A stretch of 64,000 nt of DNA, from assembly GCA_963210315.1 (NCBI GenBank), contig OY723305.1:682001-746000 (forward strand), in the 5' to 3' direction. How positions within the stretch are numbered: the stretch's first letter is position 1; the number at the start of each line of letters is the position of its first letter. The stretch comes from Rhynchopus euleeides (taxonomy: Eukaryota > Euglenozoa > Diplonemea > Diplonemida > Diplonemidae). The notes below the pieces were generated by a model. That model did no database searches. It saw nothing but the letters and a program-made list of their open reading frames with translations, and was not told the origin of the DNA. The translations under genes were made by a program, and so were the position numbers. Of this stretch, positions 21,527 through 32,904 are shown piece by piece.

Positions 21527-23770
21527 CAGGACCCTTAGGACCCAAGGACTTAGGGACGCCGCGCGAACGGTCTACTATTGAAGTGATCAGGCTCCGTCGC
21601 CCATCGTATGCATCCCTCCGATGGTAATGTACCGCTTTCTACGTTGTCACGAGCACCTTGTACGGAAAACGATCGAACCTCACTCGCTGAGGGGATCCGC
21701 CTGCCTCGGCCGTGTGCCGCCGTCGTGTGGTCAGCCTCGTGATTCTTGGTGTGCCCTATCGACAACATGCCTGTCTCTCCAGTTGCCGCACCCGGCGAGA
21801 GAGTTGATGCGTCTCAACCCGGCGAAACTAAGGGGGCAAAGGTTGCACACAGCCCCGCCTGTGCTGCAACCACCCGCTCTTGGCTGACCCCCGACGTCTG
21901 GTGCGTTTCCCACTCCGGGTATTTGAATCCTCACCCTGTACCTCTTCGGGATCCTCCATCCCCTGGGGAACCCTTCCCCTCGAGGCTTCTTCACGTCTCC
22001 GACATATTGGTGTGTGCCCACATGACCCTTCTTCCTGACATCCTCGATGTCGTTTTGCACCCCGGGCGATGCACTGAGACGGCCGTATCCAGGTAGTCAG
22101 TGGCCATGCCCAGCCCCTCAGCGTGACAGTCCTCTGGTGCGCTCCCAGCACCACCACCGCGACGCTCGTGCATATTCAGCCACCATGACCCGGCAGCTCT
22201 CGCCTGGGGACAGGGCTCGGCGGATCGAGAAATCACAGTCTGAAACTCGCCTCCCAGCTCCTCCGCAGCAGTCTACTGTCCGGCCGTCTTAAACTCTCGC
22301 CCTTCGGGAGCCCGGCCAACACCCGGTGCTTTCCGGCGTGATCTCGATCGCTCTGTGGCTCTCTGTGTCCTCTCCGGTCTTCGCTGGCTGCGAGCGAGTT
22401 GCGGGGTGAAGCCCAACGCGCCTCTTCATGGCGCACTGGAGACGCTGCATGGAGTGCCCAGGGGTAGGTGTGAGAGGTGCCGGCCCTTCTGGGTGAACGA
22501 GGGCGATCGCGCGCACTGTCGTCTCCTGAACTCCGCTCGAGCGGTGGACAACACGTTCCTGCGGCCCCCTTCCCACTGGGCTGATCCCCACTGTACCTGC
22601 CCCATCGCCCGCCTCGTAGACAGCGCATCAAACGGAGGCCCTGTGGCCCCACGTGGCGTCGATTCAGTGGTAACGCCCGGACTCAGTGTGGAGGGCGTAT
22701 TTCCCGGTGCGTGAGGAAATTCGAGGCCCTGGAGGTGTGGGCATGCCAGAAGGATTCTCGGAGTCGCCTTCTTAATGAGAGAGGTGAGTCCCCGCGGACC
22801 GGAGCTTGTCGCACGCTGCAGTCGCTGTTCGGGCTTGTCGAGTAGGCTGCTGGGTACTCGGGAAGACTGGCCGACTGCCCCCCAACCTTGTGGAATGATC
22901 TCGGCCCGCTGCCATGGCTGCGGTTTCGGTGGACCCCCTCAGCGGCGGCACCGCTGACACAGGCGATGCGGACGCGTCTCTCAGTCGCTGCTTCTTTTGC
23001 TCCCCGAGCAGTGCAGCTTGGGAGAGCGTCTCGGCTGTGTTGGATACCTGATCTCTGTGTATGTCCCACGGCACCTCGCAGGTGTCCAGTCAGCAGCTCC
23101 CCTTCCCTGCATGGAACTGTGAGGTCGTACGTCTCAACACCGGGCCACAGACGCCCGGAACTCCCCCTGACCCCTGTGAATAATGCAGGCTTGAATGTGT
23201 GTCCCCCGGCAGGGAGACTATGCTTCGACGGAGTATGCCCCGCTTGGGGCGTGTGCGGGCATCCGCTTGACGCCGGGGTGCGCGTAGTCGGCATTCGCGC
23301 AGATAAGCTGGGCACGACAGACGTGCCGGCTTCTCGGGGGCGTGTCCGGGGGCGTTGCATTGGTACACGAAAACTGTCGCCCTCGGAAAGCTCACGTCGC
23401 GTCACCGTGCTCGAGCTGGATCTGGCAGGCTGTGTGTGACAGGCCACCCTTCCGCCTTCAGGTGCCGTCGCTCGGGCAAAAAAGGTGTATTTCTCAATCA
23501 AGAGAGTATGCCCCTCACGATTGTGGCACGATTGTGTCTCCCCGGGTCAGGCTCGGTATTCCAGTCGAAAGCGTAAATGCCCCTCGGCACTGTGCTGGGC
23601 GGGGTTGTGTCTCGGTCAGGAGAGGAGGTGCCCCTCAGGCAAAATCCTGCGTCTCGCGGTCGGGAGTGAGTGCCCCTCGGCAGGAATGTGTCTCGGCCAG
23701 GTGTCCCTCAGGCAGGGAATGTAATGTCTCGGCCCGGTGTCCCTCGGGCATGAATGTGCGTCTTGGCCAG
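21527..23770. other. Unidentified interior of the 243-bp-repeat pair
   Basis: Balanced-composition DNA, unlike the G-tract-rich flanks, with several 80-270-codon open frames on the minus strand (for example 22683-23501 and 21731-22060). I find no RT, integrase, protease or rRNA signature. It grades into the 50-bp satellite through degenerate TGCCCCTCRGGCA units from about 23510. Confidence 0.35.
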
Positions 23771-24320
23771 GTGCCCCTCAGGCAGGGTGCCCCGTAGGCG
23801 GAAGTGTATGTCGCGGCCAGATGCCCCTCAGGCAGGGTGCCCCGTAGGCGGAAATGTATGTCTTGACCAGGTGCCCCTCGGGCAGGGTGCCTCGTAGGCG
23901 GAAGTGTATGTCTTGGCCAGGTGCCCCTCGGGCAGGGTGCCTCGTAGGCGGAAGTGTATGTCTTGGCCAGGTGCCCCTCGGGCAGGGTGCCTCGTAGGCG
24001 GAAGTGTCTGTCTTGGCCAGGTGCCCCTCGGGCAGGGTGCCTCGTAGGCGGAAGTGTATGTCTTGGCCAGGTGCCCCTCGGGCAGGGTGCCTCGTAGGCG
24101 GAAGTGTATGTCTTGGCCAGGTGCCCCTCGGGCAGGGTGCCTCGTAGGCAGAGGTGTCTGTCTTGGCCAGGTGCCCCTCGGGCAGGGTGCCCCGTAGGCG
24201 GAAGTGTGTGTCTTGACCAGGTGCCCCTCGGGCAGGGTGCCTCGTAGGCGGAAATGTATGTCTTGGCCAGGTGCTCCTCAGGCAGGGTGCCCCGCAAGCG
24301 TAAGCTGTAGGTATGTCGTG
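23771..24320 (+). repeat. 50-bp satellite, 11 units
   Basis: Tandem 50-bp units (starts at 23771, 23821, 23871 ... 24271) built as GTGCCCCTCGGGCAGGGTGC + CTCGTAGGCGGAAGTGTATG + TCTTGGCCAG. Each contains TGCCC-CTC-GGGCA, a 5-bp stem with a 3-base loop. Adjacent units are 90-100% alike by eye. Open frames through the array are a by-product of a repeated unit lacking stops. Confidence 0.92.
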
Positions 24321-24900
24321 GCCAGGTGCCCCTCAGGCAGGTAATGTCTCGGCGAGATGCCCCTCGGGCAGGAAAAATGCGTCTCGGCTAGGTGCCCCTC
24401 AGGCAGAAGTGGGTGTCTCGGTCCGATGCTCCTCGGCAAGATCGTGTCTCGGTCAGGAAAGTAGGAGTTGGATATCACTGACGTCACTTTGCTGCATCAG
24501 TATCGACCCATTTATCAGCACCCGACTGTTGCTCTTGGTCCCGCCTTTGTCAGCGCCTCTGTGACGGAACCTCCAGCTGAAGTATGCGTTTGGAAACCTT
24601 GAGCGCGATCAAGCGTGAAGCAGGTTTTCGGCGAGGCGCGGTGATAGTCTCGATGGCTGATGGGAATGTCCTCAATCCGCTGCGGCCACGGGCGCAGCGC
24701 TGTCCCGCTGTCACGTTCATAAGCGGCGGAGGACCACCTTGAACACCACGGCGTCATCATCCCCATCTTTTTGCGCCCCTCCTTCGTGCTGATCCCCCCG
24801 TGCACCTCGCCGTCATTTATTAGAACCAGTGCGTGGGGGTGTTGTTGTCCTCAACCGCGGCTTCGGCCCTCTTGAGACCTGACACGAGCATGGTGTGAGG
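24321..24900. other. Spacer between the two satellites
   Basis: Degenerate satellite units to about 24470, then about 430 bp of non-repetitive sequence with a 96-codon minus-strand frame (24515-24805) that I cannot identify. Confidence 0.4.
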
Positions 24901-25930
24901 GTCGTCTTCTCGGTCGGGATTTGGTGCCCCTCGGGCAAGATTGTGTATCTCTCGGTCGGGAGAGCGGGTGCCCCTCGGGCAAAATTTTTGTCTCGGTCAG
25001 GAGAACAGGTGCCCCTCGGGCGAGATGCTGCGTCTCTCGGTCGGGAGAGTGGGTGCCCCTCGGGCATAGTTTTGTCTCGGTCAGGATAACGGGTGCCCCT
25101 CGGGCAAAACTGCGTGTCTCTCGGTCGGGAGAGTGAGTGCCCCTCGGGCAGAATATTGTCTCGGTCAGGAGAACAGGTGCCCCTCGGGCGAGATGCTGCG
25201 TCTCTCGGTCGGGAGAGTGGATGCCCCTCGGGCAGAATATTGTCTCGGTCAGGAGAACAGGTGCCCCTCGGGCAAGACTGCGTGTCTCTCGGTCGGGAGA
25301 GCGGGTGCCCCTCGGGCAAAATTTTTGTCTCGGTCAGGAGAACAGGTGCCCCTCGGGCGAGATGCTGCGTCTCTCGGTCGGGAGAGTGGGTGCCCCTCGG
25401 GCATAGTTTTGTCTCGGTCAGGATAACGGGTGCCCCTCGGGCAAAACTGCGTGTCTCTCGGTCGGGAGAGTGAGTGCCCCTCGGGCAGAATATTGTCTCG
25501 GTCAGGAGAACAGGTGCCCCTCGGGCGAGATGCTGCGTCTCTCGGTCGGGAGAGTGGATGCCCCTCGGGCAGAATATTGTCTCGGTCAGGAGAACAGGTG
25601 CCCCTCGGGCAAGACTGCGTGTCTCTCGGTCGGGAGAGTGGGTGCCCCTCGGGCAAAATTTTTGTCTCGGTCAGGAGAACAGGTGCCCCTCGGGCGAGAT
25701 GCTGCGTCTCTCGGTCGGGAGAGTGGGTGCCCCTCGGGCAGAATATTGTCTCGGTCAGGAGAACAGGTGCCCCTCGGGCAAAACTGCGTGTCTCTCGGTC
25801 GGGAGAGTGAGTGCCCCTCGGGCAGAATATTGTCTCGGTCAGGAAACCAGGTGCCCCTCGGGCAAGACTGCGTGTCTCTCGGTCAGGAGAGTGGGTGCCC
25901 CTCGGGCAGGGTAGAATGCTGCGTCTCTCG
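24901..25930 (+). repeat. Composite satellite with 337-bp higher-order period
   Basis: Short units of about 40-50 bp alternate between GTGCCCCTCGGGCA + variable 5-12 bp + TCTCGGTCAGGA-type and TCTCTCGGTCGGGAGAG-type linkers. A landmark, AAAATTTTTG, falls at 24981, 25318 and 25655, giving an exact 337-bp higher-order repeat over about three copies. The TGCCC-CTC-GGGCA hairpin motif is shared with the 50-bp satellite, so both arrays derive from one ancestral unit. Confidence 0.9.
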
Positions 25931-26060
25931 GACGGTCAGATCGTGTGTCCCTCAGTCAGGAGAGGAGGTCTCGGTCGCTAAAAACGCGCCCCCTCGGGCA
26001 GAGTGGTTGTGTCATCGCTGTTGTGTCACACCAATTGCCTCTCGGGCGGTGTGTCTTTTT

Positions 26061-26303
26061 TGATTTGACAACTCCGGTTTGGTGTACCTCGATGAGCTTA
26101 CCTTACCTTGTCGTCGGACACAACATATCATCGTTGTCCCAAACCCCGTAACCCACGTGAAGTGGATCATCTGAAGTGCAGAATGAGGTGGAGCAGGTGG
26201 AGCACGAAACATAAGTAAACCATAGCAAGAGAGGCCAGCAGCAGTCCCGAGTCCATCGCGTTCCTCGTAGCATTTCCCGTACCACACAGGTGTGTTATGT
26301 GCA
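26061..26303 (+). repeat. 243-bp direct repeat, right copy (LTR-like)
   Basis: Same length and, as far as I can see, the same sequence as 21225-21467, in the same orientation. Both copies are preceded by a T-run and followed by AAAA. Confidence 0.7.
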
Positions 26304-26809
26304 AAAGAAAAACTACGGAATCCTCTCTGACCTCTGTACTGTGAGAGTTGCATTGGACGCTTCCGCCATATAATACTACGGGCACACCCTGTTTCGCCTC
26401 TGGACTGAGATGCTGAGAGAGAGAGAGCGGGGTGTGTTTGCATTGGATGGTTTCCACCCATAAAATACTACTGCCACACTTCAGGGAATCTGCCACTTGC
26501 TTGCATTTCACGCATCCACCAGACGCACAAGGTGTGTCTGGTACAGAACATGTGACCCGGCCACATACAAGATAGGTCCGTATGCAGGCTCTGGGGGGAT
26601 GTGATGGGGAGAGAGGGGCAATCCACCTGGAGGAGGTTGAAGAAAATGGCCTCGGGAGAAGAGGGGGAACATAACAGCTTTTTGAACGGAATGTACTTTT
26701 TTGCTCGCTAGGTCGGGAAGGAGAGAGAGGAACAAAACGCAAAAAAAAAAAGGAAAATTAGCAATACGCAGAGAACAGCAGCCTGTTTACTCTGCCTCTT
26801 CTTTTAGTT

Positions 26810-27012
26810 TCCGAAAACTATCTGTGCCCCCGCTGGATCGTAAAGTGACAGCAAAACGAGACAACAAACCAAGTACTGCCGAAAGTTGTTTTGTTGGAAC
26901 GCAGACCCCACTCTTTGCGTACACCACTCCCCGGTCTGATGAAGTGGTGTGAGTGGGAACGCACGATCCAGCTAAAAGGCACAGAAAGTTTCCCCAGTTG
27001 GCTACGCCGAAC
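26810..27012 (+). repeat. Dispersed repeat family R1, copy 1
   Basis: From AAAACTATCTGTGCCCCCGC through GGATCGTAAAGTGACAGCAAA to AGGCACAGAAAGTTTCCCC and GCTACGCCGAACTAACAA, about 200 bp. Its outer segments GGATCGT and ACGATCC are inverted. Related copies: 30493-30685, 43636-43735 (shortened) and 61583-61786. Confidence 0.75.
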
Positions 27013-27266
27013 TAACAACAAAAACAATTTTTCACCAAGCTAGGTTCGATCTGTCACATTCCCATCCCCCCGTCCCCTGCAGGCAAGCGAAGGGGGAGGT
27101 GCAGCGTTCAGCATGTTCATTGGCAGAGGTGAGGTCCCTTCAAACCCAAACAAAGGGCATCCCAGATGTTCTTTCAATTTTTTTCATTTTGCAGCGCAGT
27201 ATCAGCAGAGAATGTCTTCACAAAGAGTTGAACCAGTGGAAGTGCAGCACCTCCCCACCGCCACCT

Positions 27267-27466
27267 NNNNNNNNNNNNNNNNNNNNNNNNNNNNNNNNNN
27301 NNNNNNNNNNNNNNNNNNNNNNNNNNNNNNNNNNNNNNNNNNNNNNNNNNNNNNNNNNNNNNNNNNNNNNNNNNNNNNNNNNNNNNNNNNNNNNNNNNNN
27401 NNNNNNNNNNNNNNNNNNNNNNNNNNNNNNNNNNNNNNNNNNNNNNNNNNNNNNNNNNNNNNNNNN
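27267..27466. other. Assembly gap of 200 N
   Basis: Exactly 200 undetermined bases, the round number suggesting a placeholder rather than a measured length. The flanks are C-rich (CCGCCACCT and CGCCACCCC), so a homopolymer or satellite probably stopped assembly. Confidence 0.98.
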
Positions 27467-27832
27467 CGCCACCCCAGAGCTGCTGGACTACCCTCTCTCT
27501 GAAGATGAAGAGGAGTAGCCGCAAGATGTGGCGCAACCTGTGACCCGGCCGCATGGCCCACCGAGCATCATGGCCGAAGCCGCCGCGCGCGAAGCGCGCG
27601 GCGGAAATTTTTTTTTGAGAGCCTTTTTTTCTGTGGAAAAAATCGTCGTGACTTTTTGGAGGGATGAAGATTGTGGGAAGCCCTGGGTAGCAGGTGGGGT
27701 AGTTGGGGTGTTCAGGGGGTCGGGCAACTTTCGGTATCCTCCAAAATTCCTTGGACATATTTTTGCTAAAAAAAATTTCACAAAATTTCACAAAATTTCG
27801 TCAGCTGATTGAGGGTGTGATATGAGGGTTCT

Positions 27833-28254
27833 ATCCAACAAGGATATCAAGGCGGCACTTTCAAAGTCCTGCCAAGGACAGCGCCACGTGGGTGTGTGCT
27901 TCTGATATATGTTATGTCATCATGTGAACCCTCCCCAGCGTGTGCCAACATCCCTGACACGCTCACGAAAAGCATGACACGGAGAAAACAGGTGCCGAAA
28001 CAACCTGCCGAGCACACGGGTGGTGCCACGTTGATCCACGCAGCGATCTCCCATGACAGGAAGCCTTGTCGCCACGGCAGAGTCGCCGCAGACTGTGGGA
28101 GAGGTGTCGCCAGTCACCTTGAGGTTGCAGTGTGTCATCAGGCTAAGACCCGTGCCCTCTTCACCTCCCCTGTTAGGTTGCTCCCATATCGTTGCCTGCT
28201 TTGGGGCCTGAAGGACATAGGGGTCCAGCAGGCACGTGAGCATCGCAAGGCATG
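27833..28254 (-). repeat. Dispersed repeat family R2, copy 1
   Basis: About 420 bp matching 52316-52733 in inverse orientation with few differences. On the minus strand it carries a ~107-codon open frame (28243-27920) whose peptide differs from the second copy at only a handful of residues. Function unknown. Confidence 0.8.
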
Positions 28255-28900
28255 AGTGGCTGTTTCAAACTCCTGGTGCAAGCACCCGTCATGGTCTGGG
28301 GAAGCCCTCCCAGGTAGTTTAACGTCTTGCCCAGGACAGTTAAAATTTCACAAAATTTCACAAAAAATCGCGGAAGGCCCGGCTGCGTCAGGCCACCGAG
28401 AGGGCCTTGTTGGCCTCAATGGTGGTTTGTGGACAGTTTGCTGAGTCCATATGCCGGACCACAGGTCCCAATGACACGGTTCCGAAGTGCTAGCCCTACC
28501 AAGCAGCCACAGTACGACAGGATGCGCAGGCACCCCCATGATATCCCGTAATGGCTTTTGGAACATGTGTTCCGAAGCCACGGCCATATAAGCACAAGGG
28601 CTTGGGTACTAGACAGGCACACGCTACATGGGGGGTCTGGGGGGCGGAGCCCCCCAGCCGCCGGAGGCCACGGTAGTGAACGTCTGGCTCTTGGCTGGAA
28701 AAAATCGGGTTTTGGCTGGGACCAAACGGGAAAGGGGGGGGGGGGGGTGTCCGGAGGACTCAAGCGAAGAGCCGGTGAAGCAAAAGAAGAACCTGCTGCG
28801 CTAGCCCCACCAAGCAGCCATAGGACAACAGGACATCCGGAGGACTCATCCTCATCCCCCCTAGGAAAAACCGGCCCACAAAAAAACCGGCCCACCAAAA

Positions 28901-29090
28901 AAAAATTTCTCAAAATTTCTCAAAATTTCTCAAAATTTCTCAAAATTTCTCAAAATTTCTCAAAATTTCTCAAAATTTCTCAAAATTTCTCAAAATTTCT
29001 CAAAATTTCTCAAAATTTCTCAAAATTTCTCAAAATTTCTCAAAATTTCTCAAAATTTCGCAAAAAATCGCAAAAAATCGCAAAAAATCA
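28901..29090 (+). repeat. 10-bp phased A/T-tract array
   Basis: CAAAATTTCT repeats at exact 10-bp spacing 14 times (28911-29050), continued by CAAAATTTCG and three CAAAAAATCN units. Short relatives (CAAAATTTCA) lie at 27770-27800 and 28344-28370. A-tracts in helical phase make DNA strongly curved. Confidence 0.97.
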
Positions 29091-31542
29091 CAACTCCACA
29101 AAGAGCCCGATTTCATAGATTTGTGATTTTTCGTGATTTTTCGTGCCTTTTCGGCTTTTCGGAGAAAAGCCGTGTTTCCCTTACCTTTCCTAACCACCTG
29201 AACACCCCAAGTAGTACCCATTTCTTTTTTGCGCACGAGACCTGGGCCTCTTATTTCGCCGTTTCTTTGCCCCGTTCCTCTCCTGGGGGTAGGGGGGTGT
29301 GTTTCGAACAATTTTGAGCGATTTCAAGCGAGTTCGAACGTAGGAATTTTGAACGTTTCAAAAACAATTCAGGCCGTGATCGAGCACCTCCACACCCCCC
29401 ACCCTTCGTGTTCTTCTGGCCACGCGGTGGGACTTTTTTTTGTGCAATAAAGCCAGGGCAAGAGCCCAAAAAAGCCGCTCTCACTGCAGCGCTTTGCGGT
29501 GGAGGCAATGCGATTGCTTCCAAAAGCGGATATCTTCCTCTCTCTCTCGCTCTCTCTCTCTCTTTCTCCCGGAATAATATGTCGACACTGGCAAGAACAG
29601 GCAGCTATGTGGGGAAACAATTGCGCGTGTGTATTTGCTGGCGTAACACAACAAATCCAGCAGCTTCTCACTCACCCTGCTCTCTCGTAGGACTGCGGCC
29701 TCTCGTGAGACTTGCACCAATATAGACGGGGGGGGGGGGGGCAAACAAGGCCGCTTCTTCCCATGCGCCCCTTCTGGTGCCGACAATCACAGAGCACCGT
29801 ATCCTGCACATACCCTTCAACACCTTGAGCGTTGTAGGCGAGACCCTCCCCCCCCTCCCCGATGTCTGCTGATCTGGCATCATCAGAGGGAGGGGGACTC
29901 GGTCTCAAAAAATACAGCAGCAGTCTCTCGAGTCAGATAATTTTTGCATTGATCGCTTCCACCACAGGATGAACAGTTCGAACACCACGTGGGCCACTCC
30001 ACCCTTGATGTCCCGCCCCGTTTCGAACCTTAGTCTGCTAGGTCCTCTCCCCCCCGCCCCCGCCGGATTGGTTTGGAAACCCCTCCCTTGCCGCGTGCTC
30101 CACCATTTTTCTGTGATTCAGACAGGTAGAGCATCCAGTAGGGAGGGGGGCGCCGGTGCCTGTCGCAGGACCCGCACACAACACAACAAACGGGCGTCTT
30201 CAACCTGGGAAGGGGGGGGGGGGGCAAAAGGATGCGGGTGTGAGGTTTACATGAGTTGAAAAGAGCCCGGGGGGGTTTCCGTCTCTGCGCTCCTCTCGTC
30301 ACTCGGAACTGGTAAAAGCCACAGCACCATTCAGCAGCAACCGCTCTTAGCTTGTCTTTTATTTGTCGATACAGTTTGGCGCTTCGACACACAATCCCTG
30401 ATCCCGATGAAGGGTGGGGTTAGTAGTGTACAGAGCGAGAGTCCATTGCTTGCTGTGGTGTGATGTGTGCCTTCCTGCTCCACGCGAGTGTGCGAAAACT
30501 ATCTGTGCCCCCGCTAGATCGTAAAGTGACAGCAAACCAAGTACTGCCGAAAGTTGTTTTGTTGGAACGCAGACCCCACTCTTTGTGTACACCACTCCCC
30601 GGTCTGATGAAGTGGTGTGAGTGGGGACGCACGATCCAGCTAAAAGGCACAGAAAGTTTCCCCAGTTGGCTACGCCGAACTAACAAAAATAATAACTCTG
30701 CATCTGCAAAATCAGTACGGGGGAGAGAAGAACCAATAAAAAAAGGAATGAACTACATCTGAACCTCCCTCTCTCTCTCTCTCTCTCTCTCGCCCCCCCC
30801 CACCCCCCCTCCACAACCTTTGCATGGCTGTTCCGAAGAGTCAGAAGCTCTGAGGGTTTCAGAAGAGAGGAATCACAGCCAAAATACTACTGACACACTT
30901 CAGGAATCTGTCACTTGCTTGCATTGCACGCATCCACCAATCAACCACCTTTTGTATTCAGGCCCTTTTTGGTCCACACCACTGTGTGACCCCTCGTTTT
31001 TTCGTGTGGTCAGCCCGAGCTTCTTCTGCGCCGCACTATTTCAGGGGCTGCTTGTTTTTTAAAAAAGAAACACTGCATAACACCCGTCACAATGACCCCT
31101 CCTCATTTTTTTTAAACACTTCTCTCTCTCTCTCTCACCCCCCCACCCCTGTGTGCGGCGCCTCGGCTGACCTGCCTGAAGTACAGAAAGTGGGCTGATG
31201 GCAGAGCAAAGAAGATAGAGAAGAACAATGAGAAGCGTCGCTGCGCACCGAATCCTTCCATGTGTCTGTCGCATTTCCTCTGACACACAGGTGTGTCTGG
31301 TACAAAAAAATAGGTCGGGAGAGACACAGAGACGTACGGTGATGGCGGGGCGGGGGGGGTCACTGACTACGAACTTTAGGAACCCGCTGCGCGTAGCCTC
31401 CCCCAGACAGCCCCGGGTCAACAGGACGCGCGACAAGCACCGCGGGACCCCCGTCTCAAGGAAAAAATATTTTAGGGACATGCGGGCCGGGGAGCGGGGA
31501 AGGCGGAGCAGCGCACAGGGACAGAGGCTTAGCTTGGGGGGG
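29091..31542. other. Gene-poor intergenic DNA with microsatellites
   Basis: Contains (TC)n near 29540-29572 and 30765-30791, G-runs near 29726 and 30216, and one R1 repeat copy. No gene supported. Confidence 0.5.
30493..30685 (+). repeat. Dispersed repeat family R1, copy 2
   Basis: Close match to the 26.8-kb copy, differing mainly by a ~12-bp deletion after GTGACAGCAAA and a few substitutions. Confidence 0.8.
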
Positions 31543-32643
31543 GAAACTCGGTCAGCTGACCGAGTTTCAGCCAAACCCGGAAAAAAACTCGGTCAGCCCA
31601 AAAAAAAAAAAAAAGGTAAAAATTTCCGCGAAAAAATCGGATTTTTTATGGGGTGCAGCAGCACAGGAGGTGAAGCACGCGTGCGAGCGGAACGCGAACA
31701 CCCCATTCTCCTTCTGTCCCGGATTCGTCGCTAGCCCGCGAATAACGTCAGCAGTCTCGAATTCCGTCTCCCGGCAACATGGTGGGCACGCAGGTGCAGG
31801 AGGCTCTGGGCCACATCGCTGACCATTGCCTGGCACCTCTCCCGGGGATCACTGGCGCGTACCCTTGCCCGGACTTCAATGCCCCAGCAGCACACCCACT
31901 GAAGTGGGCACAGGCGCACAAGACTGCCCTTCTGCAGGAGCCCGGGTGTCTGTTCCGAGTTTCGGAGGTTGGGCTTGCAGGAGGTTATTCGGCGGTTTAC
32001 CTCGGGAAACCTCGCTCTCACGTGCAAGCTACTCCAGCTTGCATCTAATCAGGAATGCTTTGACCTCGCACGCCCTGCTCTGCCATGAACAAGCGCCCAG
32101 AAGTGACCCTTGATGAGATAGGGTCCCATCTCTGCAGCTGCGTATTCGCTGCAATCTTCACCTCCCGTGACTGTCCGCATCTACAGGAGAAATGTTGCAT
32201 CGACAACGGCAGTGCTGGGCACTGCTTCTGTTGAATGCTTGTTTCCAAGCCCCGCTTTGTCTCCACCAGGCTTCGCCAACTGAGCAGCAAAAGCCTTGCA
32301 AATGTACTCTTTGCGGGAGTGGAATGTCGCGAAGATTCACAGGGTATCTCCGTAGCCACTCTTGCGAGGTAGAAAAGTTCACGGGATCACCAAGAAGGCT
32401 CTTTGTCGGCCCACTTCAGGACTATTTGCGCTGCCGGGACTGCACCCGCCACTGGCGGGGAACTGCCAATGCAGCACCTACAAAGGCAACAAAGCAAACT
32501 CAGGTTGAGGCTGCAGACCTGGTTGCTGAGCTGGTGTTCTAGAAGGGGGGGACCCGGGAAGGCAGCAACGTCGAATTCTGGGTGAGCGGGGTGGTGGGGG
32601 GCAACTCAACTGTGTGTACTGTGACCGAGTCTGACCGAGTTTC
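31543..32643. mobile_element. Element with GAAACTCGGTCAG inverted ends
   Basis: 1.1 kb bounded by GAAACTCGGTCAG (31543-31555, within the palindrome ACTCGGTCAGCTGACCGAGT) and CTGACCGAGTTTC (32631-32643). Extra copies of ACTCGGTCAG and TGACCGAG lie just inside both ends. Plus-strand frames at 31779-32048 and 32192-32542 are unidentified. About 130 bp near 32085-32215 is similar (inverted) to the interior of the foldback element at 41.4-41.6 kb. Target duplication is unclear. Confidence 0.55.
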
Positions 32644-32796
32644 GGCCCCAACCCCAAAATCCAAGCTAAGCCCCTGCACAGGGAGGCAGGATAAAAAACA
32701 GAGGCAGGCGCGGGAGTGTGTGTGTGTGAGTGGGGGGGGGAGCAACCGCCACACACGCCCGGTTTTGGCAGTGCTACGACTACGCAGAACAACTAA

Positions 32797-32904
32797 GGGG
32801 GTCTTCGCTACGGGGTGATCGTCAGTGCATTTTGGTGCATTTCCTGTTGAATTGGCTGAAAACTGACGAAGTTTGTCGAAGTTTGTCGACCAGCGAAGGC
32901 CCCC
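32797..32904. mobile_element. 108-bp miniature element, copy 1
   Basis: GGGGGTCTTCGCT at the left and AGCGAAGGCCCCC at the right (one mismatch in the inverted ends). Interior matches 42984-43091 almost exactly. Non-coding; MITE-like. Confidence 0.8.

Noticed and set aside
21527..23500. Ribosomal RNA or retrotransposon gag-pol between the 243-bp repeats
   Set aside because: No conserved rRNA segments, no YxDD, integrase or aspartic protease motif seen in any frame.
23771..24320. CRISPR-like regular repeats
   Set aside because: 50-bp units are contiguous with no unique spacers and the context is eukaryotic.
23635..25810. Long open frames through the satellites on both strands (PEGH, RPRD or SRSGE repeats)
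   Set aside because: They arise because the repeat unit lacks stops; every frame is open in parts and none resembles a known repeat protein.
27099..27791. Open frames crossing the N gap
   Set aside because: Their continuity depends on undetermined bases.
28558..29118. 186-codon plus-strand frame across the decamer array
   Set aside because: The repeated KISQNFSKFL peptide is a translation of a 10-bp repeat read over 30 bp.
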